DNA of 64,000 nucleotides, taken from contig WSYJ01000099.1 of NCBI GenBank assembly GCA_020186115.1, positions 372,001 to 436,000 on the forward strand, read 5' to 3'. This DNA comes from Histomonas meleagridis (Eukaryota; Parabasalia; Tritrichomonadida; Dientamoebidae). Each line of letters opens with the position of its first letter. Position 1 is the stretch's first letter. Positions 40,825 to 49,376 of the stretch are shown piece after piece. A model generated the notes under the pieces. That model made no database searches, was not told the DNA's origin, and saw only the letters and a program-made list of their open reading frames with translations. A program made the position numbers and the translations under genes.

Positions 40825-41140
40825 ATGGAAGAAGATGAAGGATATCAATCGGATAAGACTAAAATATGCGGTGCTAATTTAAAAGTGTATCTAAAGAACT
40901 AAAGCATGAACGTTGCTACCCTTTGTAATCAAGCATTGTCACTTATTGATTTTAATAAATTTGAAAGGAAAGAATATGCACTTTCTTTCCTGCAAAAAAT
41001 GTAAATTTTACCTTGAATACTATAGTTATAAGATCATGAATATGATTTACATACGAAATAGGGATCAAAAAATATTGAATGAGAAACGATTGTTTTGTTT
41101 CAAATTTGATTGTATTGAAAATATTATTCAATTACAGTGA
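40825..41140 (+). pseudogene. Possible remnant of a small gene
   Basis: An ATG at 40825 opens a short normal-looking frame (M-E-E-D-E-G-Y-Q-S-D-K-T-K) stopped after 25 codons. The same frame resumes to another stop at about 41006, and a neighbouring frame continues with a C-x-x-C segment. No family recognised; it may be a decayed gene or chance. Confidence 0.25.
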
Positions 41141-41195
41141 ACGTTAAAATTGCTATCAAATTAAGTGGTCGAACACTTAAAATCAAAATTATAAA
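41140..41195 (+). promoter_or_regulatory. Promoter of the HspBP1-like gene
   Basis: AACGTT at 41140-41145 lies about 50 bases before the ATG at 41196; AATCAAAATT near 41181 may be the initiator. Confidence 0.45.
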
Positions 41196-41945
41196 ATGTC
41201 GAAAGACGAAGTGATTGGAGCTCTTCCCCCAAGTGAAAAAGAAGTTCTTAAATGGGCTATTGAAAACAGTCAAGATGTTAAAAATATTCGAAATGATCAT
41301 TTAATGTCACATGAAGAATTCAAAGAAATGTGGAATGATCTTTGTCCAGATACTGTTCAACAATTAAAAGATAATATTGCAAAAATCCAATCAAATCCAC
41401 CAAGAGATGAAATGTATCTTGCTTTAGATAGACTTTTATTCATTGTTGAAGATATTGATGCAGCAGATTGGTTTGTTGACCTTCATGGATTTGATATTGT
41501 TTTACCATTGTTAGAAAACGAAGATGCTGAAGTCAGGATGGCAGCTGCTTGGATTATAGCAAATATATTACAAAATAATCCAAAAGATCAGCAAAAATTC
41601 ACTGAACAGGTTGGTATGGAACGTGTCATGAAGCCATTCCAAGATGAAACTGTTGAGAAACCAATGGCCAGAAAATTCAGTTTAATTTCAAATGCAATTC
41701 GTGGAAGTAAAATACTTCGCCAACAATTCTATCAATTAGGTGGAATCAAAGCGATGATGGATATATGCACCAAATTCAAACAGATTTACTTTAAATTCTG
41801 TTGGTTAATTGGCGCAATTCTAGATGAAAATGATGAAGATGACAAGAAAGTTTTTGATGAGTGCCATCTCAAAGAGTACCTCATTGAACATAAGGCAGAT
41901 ATTAATGACGACGAAGTTTTAGAAAATGTCATTTCACGTATGTAA
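41196..41945 (+). CDS. HspBP1/Fes1-like Hsp70 nucleotide exchange factor
   Basis: 249 residues with four to five armadillo repeats (about 70-235). The characteristic HspBP1/Fes1 segments are L-L-F-I-V-E-D-I-D-A-A-D-W-F, then V-R-M-A-A-A-W-I-I-A-N-I-L-Q-N-N-P-K, then R-K-F-S-L-I-S-N-A-I-R. These proteins clasp the Hsp70 ATPase domain and release ADP. There is no signal peptide, so it is the cytosolic form, not Sil1. The stop reads TAAAA, giving the UAAA often found at trichomonad stops. Confidence 0.87.
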   Translation: MSKDEVIGALPPSEKEVLKWAIENSQDVKNIRNDHLMSHEEFKEMWNDLCPDTVQQLKDNIAKIQSNPPRDEMYLALDRLLFIVEDIDAADWFVDLHGFDIVLPLLENEDAEVRMAAAWIIANILQNNPKDQQKFTEQVGMERVMKPFQDETVEKPMARKFSLISNAIRGSKILRQQFYQLGGIKAMMDICTKFKQIYFKFCWLIGAILDENDEDDKKVFDECHLKEYLIEHKADINDDEVLENVISRM

Positions 41946-41998
41946 AATCTTGAATAAATTATTTTAAAAATGTTTATTTTAAAATATAAGAACGACTT

Positions 41999-42313
41999 TT
42001 ATGCATATCCTCGTGCAAATGGACGAACTTTACCAACACCGAATTGTATGAAAGAAGAATTTGACTGAAATTGTATTGGAGGTACTTCTTCTTCTTTAAG
42101 TGTTATTACATTTACTCCGCGTATTACTAATAATCCCCTGTCAGAGATATTTGGATATCCATCTGTTATAATAATTTCTTGACAATCTTTAAGAACAAGA
42201 TTGAGATGCTTATCAAATCCTATTAGAATACCTCTAAATATCCTGTTTTCTGATATTCTTGCTTCTACACGAGAATTTAATAATGATTTTAATCTGAAAG
42301 AATTGTTTTCCAT
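41999..42313 (-). CDS. SNRPB: Small nuclear ribonucleoprotein SmB-like
   Basis: 104 residues. Sm1 motif (R-I-F-R-G-I-L-I-G-F-D-K-H-L-N-L-V-L-K-D-C) and Sm2 (R-G-L-L-V-I-R-G-V-N-V-I-T-L) are complete, and the E-V-P-P after Sm2 is SmB-like. SmB forms the heptameric ring on spliceosomal snRNAs. The proline-rich tail of animal SmB is absent, so the protein is just the core fold. It is transcribed divergently from the next gene across a 64-base gap. Confidence 0.88.
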   Translation of the reverse strand: MENNSFRLKSLLNSRVEARISENRIFRGILIGFDKHLNLVLKDCQEIIITDGYPNISDRGLLVIRGVNVITLKEEEVPPIQFQSNSSFIQFGVGKVRPFARGYA

Positions 42314-42377
42314 TTGGCTTTGGGATATGACATGTCATGTGAAAATAATAGAGTACGTTTACAATACGTTTGAAAAA
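42314..42377. promoter_or_regulatory. 64-base bidirectional promoter
   Basis: Holds ACGTTT at 42355-42360 and ACGTTT at 42366-42371, near the right-hand start codon and about 40-55 bases from the SmB start. The only space between two divergent genes, so the boxes may serve both. Confidence 0.5.
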
Positions 42378-43355
42378 ATGGAATATTCTTGTGCATATTT
42401 AGGAGTATCAGGAAGTAGTATTTCATTTGAAATTGCTAGCCCTCGTTTAGGTGTTATACAACAATTTTTGTTTTGCTTAACAACAGCTGTTACAATTACA
42501 AATATCACTTCAATTACACGAATTCGTTACATTGATCAAGTTGATACAGCAGAAATGTCAGTGCCAGGAAGTGTTGAATTTTTAACTGGAAATATACCAT
42601 CTTTTCTATATAAAGATCCATATTATCCTTCACATTCAGTTGGTTCACGATATTCATCTATTTATCCAAATAGCGCTGTACAAGATACTCAAAATTGCAT
42701 ATTAATAAGAGATACTGCTGTTTCACATGAATACTCATATTTATATACTGTACAACTCGATAATCCCATAACAGATCCTGGTAATAACGAAGCATGGGTT
42801 GGTTTTTTAACAAGTGATGATTTAGTTTCTGGGTCTAAACATGGTTTTATATGTGACAAACCAACAATCTCGTCAACATGTGATTCTAATACCGAACAAC
42901 CCACACATTACGGATCATGTATTGCTCTTTCTACTGATGATTGTTATCCTCAGCGATCAGGCAATAAAAGATGTTATACTGGTATCAAAGATCAATACGA
43001 AGTGTGTACCATTATTCGTAACATGAACCAACAATATCAAAACAGAAACATTGGACCTGGGATAGTGAAAACATTTATTCCAAATCTCCTTATGAAGCAC
43101 ACGCGAGGAATTGGAGTCGAAGATTACGTTCGCATCAACGAGACCGTTTACAATGAAGCTGTTGATCCAAGAGCTCCAAACGACAAAACAAGGAGAACAG
43201 GGATATTACCGAAGTGTAGTGCTGAAACTTGCTTCGATTCTATGTATGTTGCACAGGGAAGTAATGCTCAATTGCCCATACATGATCAAGTATATTCTGC
43301 TAACATTGCACTTGAAATTGCGAGAAGACTTCTTACAAATTGTACAATAGATTGA
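42378..43355 (+). CDS. Cys-rich protein of unknown function
   Basis: 325 residues from the ATG at 42378; frame further upstream overlaps SmB and uses no ATG before 42327. The two ACGTT boxes just upstream support the 42378 start. A hydrophobic stretch lies at about 24-44. About ten Cys occur, most in two clusters (about 165-225 and 295-321). There is no clear signal peptide and no domain I recognise. The composition (many Ser/Thr/Asn, conserved-looking turns) is that of a real folded protein. Confidence 0.7.
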   Translation: MEYSCAYLGVSGSSISFEIASPRLGVIQQFLFCLTTAVTITNITSITRIRYIDQVDTAEMSVPGSVEFLTGNIPSFLYKDPYYPSHSVGSRYSSIYPNSAVQDTQNCILIRDTAVSHEYSYLYTVQLDNPITDPGNNEAWVGFLTSDDLVSGSKHGFICDKPTISSTCDSNTEQPTHYGSCIALSTDDCYPQRSGNKRCYTGIKDQYEVCTIIRNMNQQYQNRNIGPGIVKTFIPNLLMKHTRGIGVEDYVRINETVYNEAVDPRAPNDKTRRTGILPKCSAETCFDSMYVAQGSNAQLPIHDQVYSANIALEIARRLLTNCTID

Positions 43356-43753
43356 GACAATATTTTATGTAATAAAGATAAAATGATTATAATATTGTGA
43401 CTCAAAAAATTAAATTTTTTATAAAAAGACATAAAGAAATTAATTTCAGGAATTTCCATCCAATCGATTGAATTTTTGAAGATACCCGAATGATGATGAT
43501 AATATTATGTTATGAATTTTTATGAAAATGCTAAAAAAACATACATAAAAAACATCAAACATTTTATTCAGCTTATTTTCATATAAAACGATAAGTGTTG
43601 ATATCAACCATAAACGAATTCAACCATTCAATTTTTGTGTGTAAAAATCGGTTATTTTGTATCGAAATTATTCGGCATTTCAAAAAAAGTTTATTTTTCA
43701 GTAGTTTAGTTAAAACTGTCGGAGATAATTGTTTTTGTTCATTTTGTGGGTGA
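43356..43753. other. Intergenic region between convergent genes
   Basis: AT-rich; no feature recognised. Confidence 0.5.
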
Positions 43754-45547
43754 CTATTTAATTAATTCATCCAGAGAGTCATAAAACATAACCTTATAAT
43801 CATCAGGAATTGCGTCATCATTTGATATGCTATCTTTTATTTCATTTATCATTTGGCTAAAATCGATATCGTAATTATTTTCATCGATTAAATTTCGAAT
43901 TTTATCCACAACATTACCATAGACCTCTAAGAAGAGTTCATCGTTATCCATTTTCTTTGACTTTATTTTATCTTCCAAATCTTCATCAGATACATTTCCA
44001 CATTTTTTGATTGCATTTCTTAAAACATTATCTGGAATATTTGGTATTAATTTAATAAATTCATCGTAATCAAGATTTGGAATTTGTTTTATTTCTTCGT
44101 TAATAATTTTGTTAAGTCTTTTATCATCCATTTGATCTTTTTCAGTGTTTTGTTCTATGTTCATATAAATATTTATCTCTTTGGTAAATATTTCTTTTTG
44201 ATTATCAATAAATTCATTTACTTTATCATCTATGAGGAAATTAATTTCATTACACTCATCAAATATTTCGCTTTTAATTTTATCGAAAATTTCATTATCA
44301 TTAATTTCTGTTACATCATGATTTTCGATTAAGTTCTTTAATTTATCTGATTCTTCTTCAAATCGTTTTTCAATCATTCGCTTAATATAAAGGAATTGAA
44401 TCTCTTTAATTTTGTCCAAATATTCCAATGTTTTCTTGAATTCTTCGGATATTTTTTCGGTAATTTTCTGCTTAAACTCATTATATATTTCCATTTCTTT
44501 TATGTTTGTTTGTTCAAGTTGTTTGTCCAATTTTTCTATTGATTTTTCGATTATTTCGTTTTCGTTTATTTCCGGTAATTTTATATTGTTTTGCTCGATT
44601 TTAATTCCTAAATCTTCGTTGATTTCTTCAAGTGCTTTAATTCCTTCGCGAATAATGTTATCAACAATTGGTGTATATATTTGAGATATTGATGAACTTA
44701 ATATACATTTGATACATTTTTCAGTAATTTCTGTTATCGATTCGTTTTCGTCTTTCTCTGATATCATTTTAAAGATTTTCGAAGCTAATTCCGAATCAAT
44801 CGCTGTTTTCTCTCGTGCTTCTTCAATGTGATGAATAACATTTCGCGCAAAAATTTTAAAACCTTCGTTAAACTCATCGCCTTGTTCAAATGGACTTGAA
44901 TTGATATCATATTGTGACAGAGGAATCGCTTCTTCTATTCCAACCATTTTGTGGATCTTTTTGGTAACTTTCTTTTGAAATTTGGCAAATTGACCTTTCG
45001 TTGGATAATATCTTTCGGTATTCGGTACAAGTGCGATGATGTTTGTGGGAAAATTATACTTTTCAGTAACTGATTGAACAGTTTTAATTATGTCTAACAT
45101 AATTTTGATGTTTAGAACTTGATCAAGTGACGTTTTTTCCCCAATGATTGTTATGAGAACATTGGAAAGAATTGAATAAGGTAAAATTAATTGACTTAAA
45201 ATAGATTTTTTGGTTTCGAGATTGCCTCCTGATTTAATTCCATCGCATCCTTCGATGTCAACAAAAAATATTTGCGTGTCATCGTCTGCTTGTTGTTTCA
45301 TATTATATCTTTCTCTAAATTCATTTAACGAAATAGGTCCATAAATAAAAGCGCCTTTTGACTTTTTTTCAATATCGGGATCATTTTTAAGAATTTTGAT
45401 TGTGGTTGTTTTCCCTGAATTTGCACCGAAAACAGTCACAAAAACAACTGGTTTCCCATTTGCTTTTAACATTGCTTTCTGAAAAGCTTCTGGGATTAGT
45501 TCATACTTGGTTAAATTGCCTTCATTTGTTCTTTTTGTGCACTCCAT
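43754..45547 (-). CDS. Large GTPase-like protein (GBP/dynamin-type) with coiled-coil stalk
   Basis: 597 residues. The N-terminal domain (about 30-260) has a P-loop-like F40-G-A-N-S-G45-K46-T47-T and a G3-like F-V-D-I-E-G-C-D-G, resembling GB1/RHD3 or dynamin GTPases. A candidate guanine-specificity segment is A-L-V-P-N-T-E-R. The first Gly of GxxxxGK is Phe40, unusual. About 270-597 is mostly charged coiled coil, as in the helical stalk of GBP proteins. No transmembrane helix or prenylation motif. Membrane remodelling is a family-level guess. A TTCACAAAG initiator-like site lies about 30 bases upstream. Confidence 0.6.
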   Translation of the reverse strand: MECTKRTNEGNLTKYELIPEAFQKAMLKANGKPVVFVTVFGANSGKTTTIKILKNDPDIEKKSKGAFIYGPISLNEFRERYNMKQQADDDTQIFFVDIEGCDGIKSGGNLETKKSILSQLILPYSILSNVLITIIGEKTSLDQVLNIKIMLDIIKTVQSVTEKYNFPTNIIALVPNTERYYPTKGQFAKFQKKVTKKIHKMVGIEEAIPLSQYDINSSPFEQGDEFNEGFKIFARNVIHHIEEAREKTAIDSELASKIFKMISEKDENESITEITEKCIKCILSSSISQIYTPIVDNIIREGIKALEEINEDLGIKIEQNNIKLPEINENEIIEKSIEKLDKQLEQTNIKEMEIYNEFKQKITEKISEEFKKTLEYLDKIKEIQFLYIKRMIEKRFEEESDKLKNLIENHDVTEINDNEIFDKIKSEIFDECNEINFLIDDKVNEFIDNQKEIFTKEINIYMNIEQNTEKDQMDDKRLNKIINEEIKQIPNLDYDEFIKLIPNIPDNVLRNAIKKCGNVSDEDLEDKIKSKKMDNDELFLEVYGNVVDKIRNLIDENNYDIDFSQMINEIKDSISNDDAIPDDYKVMFYDSLDELIK

Positions 45548-45947
45548 CCAAATTAATTAGGTGGCATTTTTTCTTTGTGAAAATATCAATAGTGCGACAT
45601 GTGATATGAAAACATTAGGGTTGGATGCACTTCAAAAAAAATTTCATTTTACCATAAAAATTATATCTTTTTTCATATTTTTCGGAGACGAATATGCTGA
45701 GCTTGGTTACACCAAAAGATAATGTGTGATTATGAAGATCTAATTTTCTATTTTGAATAAACTAAGATACCGAATGACGCACCAATACAATGTTCCATTT
45801 TTTTTTTTTTGTCTAACTTATTCGTCGAATTTTTTGATTTAAATGTGTTCGAAGCATTTGTTATTTATAAATTTTGGAGAAATTTATTTTTTACTTAATA
45901 AGTGTTTCATGAAACACTTTCAGGTTTTGTACAAAATATTTTAGTTT
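45548..45947. other. Intergenic region
   Basis: AT-rich, with a run of thirteen T near 45800. No gene. Confidence 0.5.
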
Positions 45948-47030
45948 TTATATTTCAGTTATGGTTCCTTTTGTTTCTTTAACAATTGGCAAAAGTTCTG
46001 ATTCAATTCTTTTAAACACTTGATTTGTATAAGCTACAACATAAACATCCAAACCTGAATCAATGATTAAGTCTTTTAATGATGCAATGTATTGAGAAAC
46101 TTCTTTTGGGTCATTTCCAAACACACCACAACCAAGCATACATAAAAAGAGCTTATTTGATCCTGGTCTTCCAGTGTATTTTAATGAGTTATCCCATGCA
46201 CAAATAATAGCTGCCTTGTATTCACTTGTCAGCATGTTCTTGGATACCATATGAGTAAATTGAGTTCGAGAAACATTTCCATTATAATTAAATGCAGAAG
46301 CATACACATGATGGGCTATCTGTGTGCCATCAAGAAAACGAAATGGGCCATTGTTCTTTCGTGTCATTGTAACAGGACAATTTTGATGTGAACCTACTCG
46401 ATATTTAGTTTCATCGGTCCAATCAAATGATAACTTTTCAATTTTAGTAATATCAATTTGTTTCATGAAAACATAACCATGTTCAACAGTTAATGGTGTG
46501 TCTTTGATAAAATTTAATTTCTTTTTCAAGTTGCCCTCGAATACCAGGAATAACCTCAACAAAATAATTTCGATATAAGAGTGAAGGACCACATGCTATT
46601 GCACAATATGGTCCTTGAGTTTGGTCGTATGGATATGAAGAAATTCCTGAACGAGCTGATCCTTTATGGCTTGTGAATTCTAAGCAATTGAAATTAGATG
46701 CTGCTAAATATGTTGCTCCATCATTTTCAGGAATACTTTGACATTCAAGAATGTCAAGCATGGAAAAATTATTTGATTTTTTTAATTTACTTTTAACAAT
46801 AAAAAGTTTTTCCCCACCTCTTTTTTCGTGCATTGGGATTTCACTGATTGATAAAGTTTGAAAAATTACAGAATTCCATGTTTTCCCATTTGCTTTATCT
46901 TCCATTATAGCCCCATCAGTTGTTTCTTTAACTATAATATTCTGGTATACACTAGTTTTTGATTCCTTAAAACCAAAAGTACCTTCAAAGAAGTTCGTGT
47001 TTCAAAAGATCTAACGTATGCACCCCACAT
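45948..47030 (-). pseudogene. Macrodomain/PARG-like protein, frameshifted twice
   Basis: Two overlapping frames (46905-46483 and 46592-45948) make one protein. The N-part has A-A-S-N-F-N-C-L-E-F and T-Q-G-P-Y-C-A-I-A-C-G-P-S, followed by Y-R-N-Y-F. The C-part has L-F-L-C-M-L-G-C-G-V-F-G-N-D, a macrodomain/PARG-type glycine loop for ADP-ribose. Removing one A in the A3T4 run near 46517 would restore the frame. A second shift near 46995 separates an upstream ATG (47030, M-W-G-A-Y-V-R-S-F) from the body. I recall similar proteins mainly from bacteria, so lateral transfer is possible. It may be a pseudogene or contain homopolymer base-calling errors. Confidence 0.6.
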
Positions 47031-47081
47031 CACAACCTCCAATAATTTCGTATAGTTTACATAAATAATGGTGCTAAAGTA

Positions 47082-47106
47082 AACGTTCAAATTAACGTCC
47101 GCCTTT
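47082..47106 (+). promoter_or_regulatory. Promoter of ankyrin gene: AACGTT, AACGT and CCTTT
   Basis: AACGTT 47082-47087, AACGT 47094-47098 and CCTTT 47102-47106, 20 bases before the ATG at 47127. Same order as in the ribosomal protein promoters here. Confidence 0.55.
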
Positions 47107-47126
47107 AATAAAATTCTCTGTTTGCG

Positions 47127-48938
47127 ATGGAAACCTCAAAAATCATTGAGGAATTAGATAATTTGCAAGAACACCTTGAAGACATAAAAGAAGAAAATTA
47201 TAATAATGTAAAAAAAATAATTTTAGAAAGTCAATATCTTCAAACAAATGATGGAATTGAATCACTCGTTCATCTTCTAAATACAACAGCACGTTTTAGA
47301 CCATTTTTTATTCCATTGCTAGTGCGTTTATCCATTGAACTCACATCATCAATTCCCGAAATCAAATCTTCTCTTTTTGAAGAACTTAATTCCCAACAAA
47401 ATAGGGAAGTTGGGCGACATTATTTTCTATACTGTCTATTTTCTAAAGGATATTTTACCATTGATCAAATCATCTCCAAGATTACTCATTATATGTCAAT
47501 AGATAATGTACCAGAATATGCATCCTTATATGTTTGGTTTGCGCCAGAAATTAAAGAACACAATCCCACTCTTTTTGAATCTATTACCCAACCATCAGAT
47601 GATTACATGTCACCTGATCTTGAATATTTTTGGGAACGAAAGGATTCATTATTTGCTAATGACTTTGCGTTACTTAAAACGCTTCGTTCTAAAGGTCTTA
47701 ACGACGCGCCATATTTCCATTGCTTTATAGAAGATGATCCGACAGATCTTTCAGATGTCGATGTTGAAACCACATTACCAATTTCATGTTATGATCGCTT
47801 CTTTCTCTTACAATCTTCACCACCATTAATTCATTTAGCTGCATATTTTAATGCGTCCAAATGTTTTGATTATTTAATGAAAAAAGGCGCAAACTTAAAA
47901 TCAACTGATTCATATAATCGAACGCTTGACTTATATTGCATTGCTGGATCGAACATTGAAGCGTTTTCACGTATTGAAGAGCCGAATATATTTAAATGTT
48001 TATTAATTGCTACATCTAATCATCGTAATAATATGGTGGAGATGTTGCAAAGTAAACAATCCACAGAAGATAACTTAACTGTCTTCGGATCAATGTTACA
48101 TCAATCTTGTGGAACTCATAATATTCATATGACTTTAATGTGCATCAAAAATGGCGCTGATATAAACTTGGCTAACTCTAATGGCGAAACGCCTTTGCAT
48201 TATACTGCTAACTATGGACACTTCGATTTGGCAAAACTTTTACTTGCTCAAAAGGATATTAATCCAAACCCTCAAAATAATGAAATTAATTTTTGTTTTT
48301 TTGGCGTTTAAATTATTCTTTCGATACTCCCCTTCATCTCGCAATAGCTTCTTTCTCAACGAGAACAGCTCTTGTACTTTTATCAACGAAAAATATTGAT
48401 ATCACATTACGAGCTAAAATTTGTTTTTGTGATTTTTTGTCTTTTGTTTTAATTTGGTATTTGTTTTAATTACTTCAAACACCATTACATTTGGCTGCTA
48501 TTTATGGTAACTTGAATGTATTAAACAAACTTCTTTCGATGGATAATGTCGATTATAATGTGAAAAATGTTTCGCTGAGAACACCTTTGCATTTGGCTTT
48601 AATGAATAGAGCTTTCGACTGTGTTAAGGTTCTTTTGAATTTAAAGGATATACAAATTAATGCTCAAGATGTAATAGGAAGAACCCCATTACATTATGCT
48701 GTGTTACTGAAAAACGAGGAAATTTTGAACTTGTTGGTTGCGAAGGAAGGTATAGATGTGAATCTGAAATGTAGCGTCGCTTTGTATTATTTAGAGGAGT
48801 TCGTTTTGCATTTAGTTTACACCTTATGAATATGCAGACCTCACAAAATATGAATTCGGTAAGCAACTACTTGATCCTTCAAAATGGCCAGCGCCACCAC
48901 CAGAAAATGAACCAGAAAATAATGATGAAAATAACTAA
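47127..48938 (+). pseudogene. Ankyrin-repeat protein gene, interrupted
   Basis: The first 394 codons (to a stop at 48309-48311) give an N-terminal helical region typical of trichomonad ankyrin proteins and several repeats (G-E-T-P-L-H-Y-T-A-N-Y-G). Ankyrin coding continues after each of three T-rich interruptions: 48282-48322 (frame change), 48419-48475 (57 bases, same frame, contains TAA) and 48770-48818 (49 bases). After the last, T-P-Y-E-Y-A-D-L-T leads to an acidic Pro-rich C-terminus and a stop at 48936-48938. All interruptions fall just before the T-P of a repeat. Either a pseudogene or a gene with unusual removable inserts; GT-AG introns do not fit. Confidence 0.65.
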
Positions 48939-49376
48939 AAATAATAATAATAATAATTTTTATTTTATATAAATAAGTAATAATAAATTATATTGAACAA
49001 ATCTATAAATTATTGATTGTATTTTTTATCTATTCTATATATCTCATTAGATATATAATTTTCCTTGGTTTCCAGTTTAGAAAGATTTATAAATTATTAT
49101 GTATCATATATTTACCGATATTTTATTTTGTTTTATATTTGTAAATAATCATTTTTAGGAAATTTGATCCAAATACTTCTAATTATTCAACTTCTAAATC
49201 ATTGATTAATTCTTCATTTTGATAATAAATCTTTCTTTCAAATTATAAAACTAAAGGAAAAAATGATAAGATCAAACTGTATATACAGTATAGATAGTAC
49301 ATTAATGATATAATGATTTTACATATTTCAAAAAAAGAAAAAAAAAATATGAAAAAGCAGAAATTTATTTAAAATT
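48939..49376. other. Intergenic region between convergent genes
   Basis: Begins with an (AAT)n tract near 48940-48957; otherwise AT-rich without a gene. Confidence 0.5.

Noticed and set aside
48419..48475. Spliceosomal introns in the ankyrin gene
   Set aside because: No insert has GT/GC...AG ends that restore the frame, and none has the trichomonad branch/3' signal ACTAACACACAG. For the third insert the best GT-AG choice (45 bases) leaves the frame broken.
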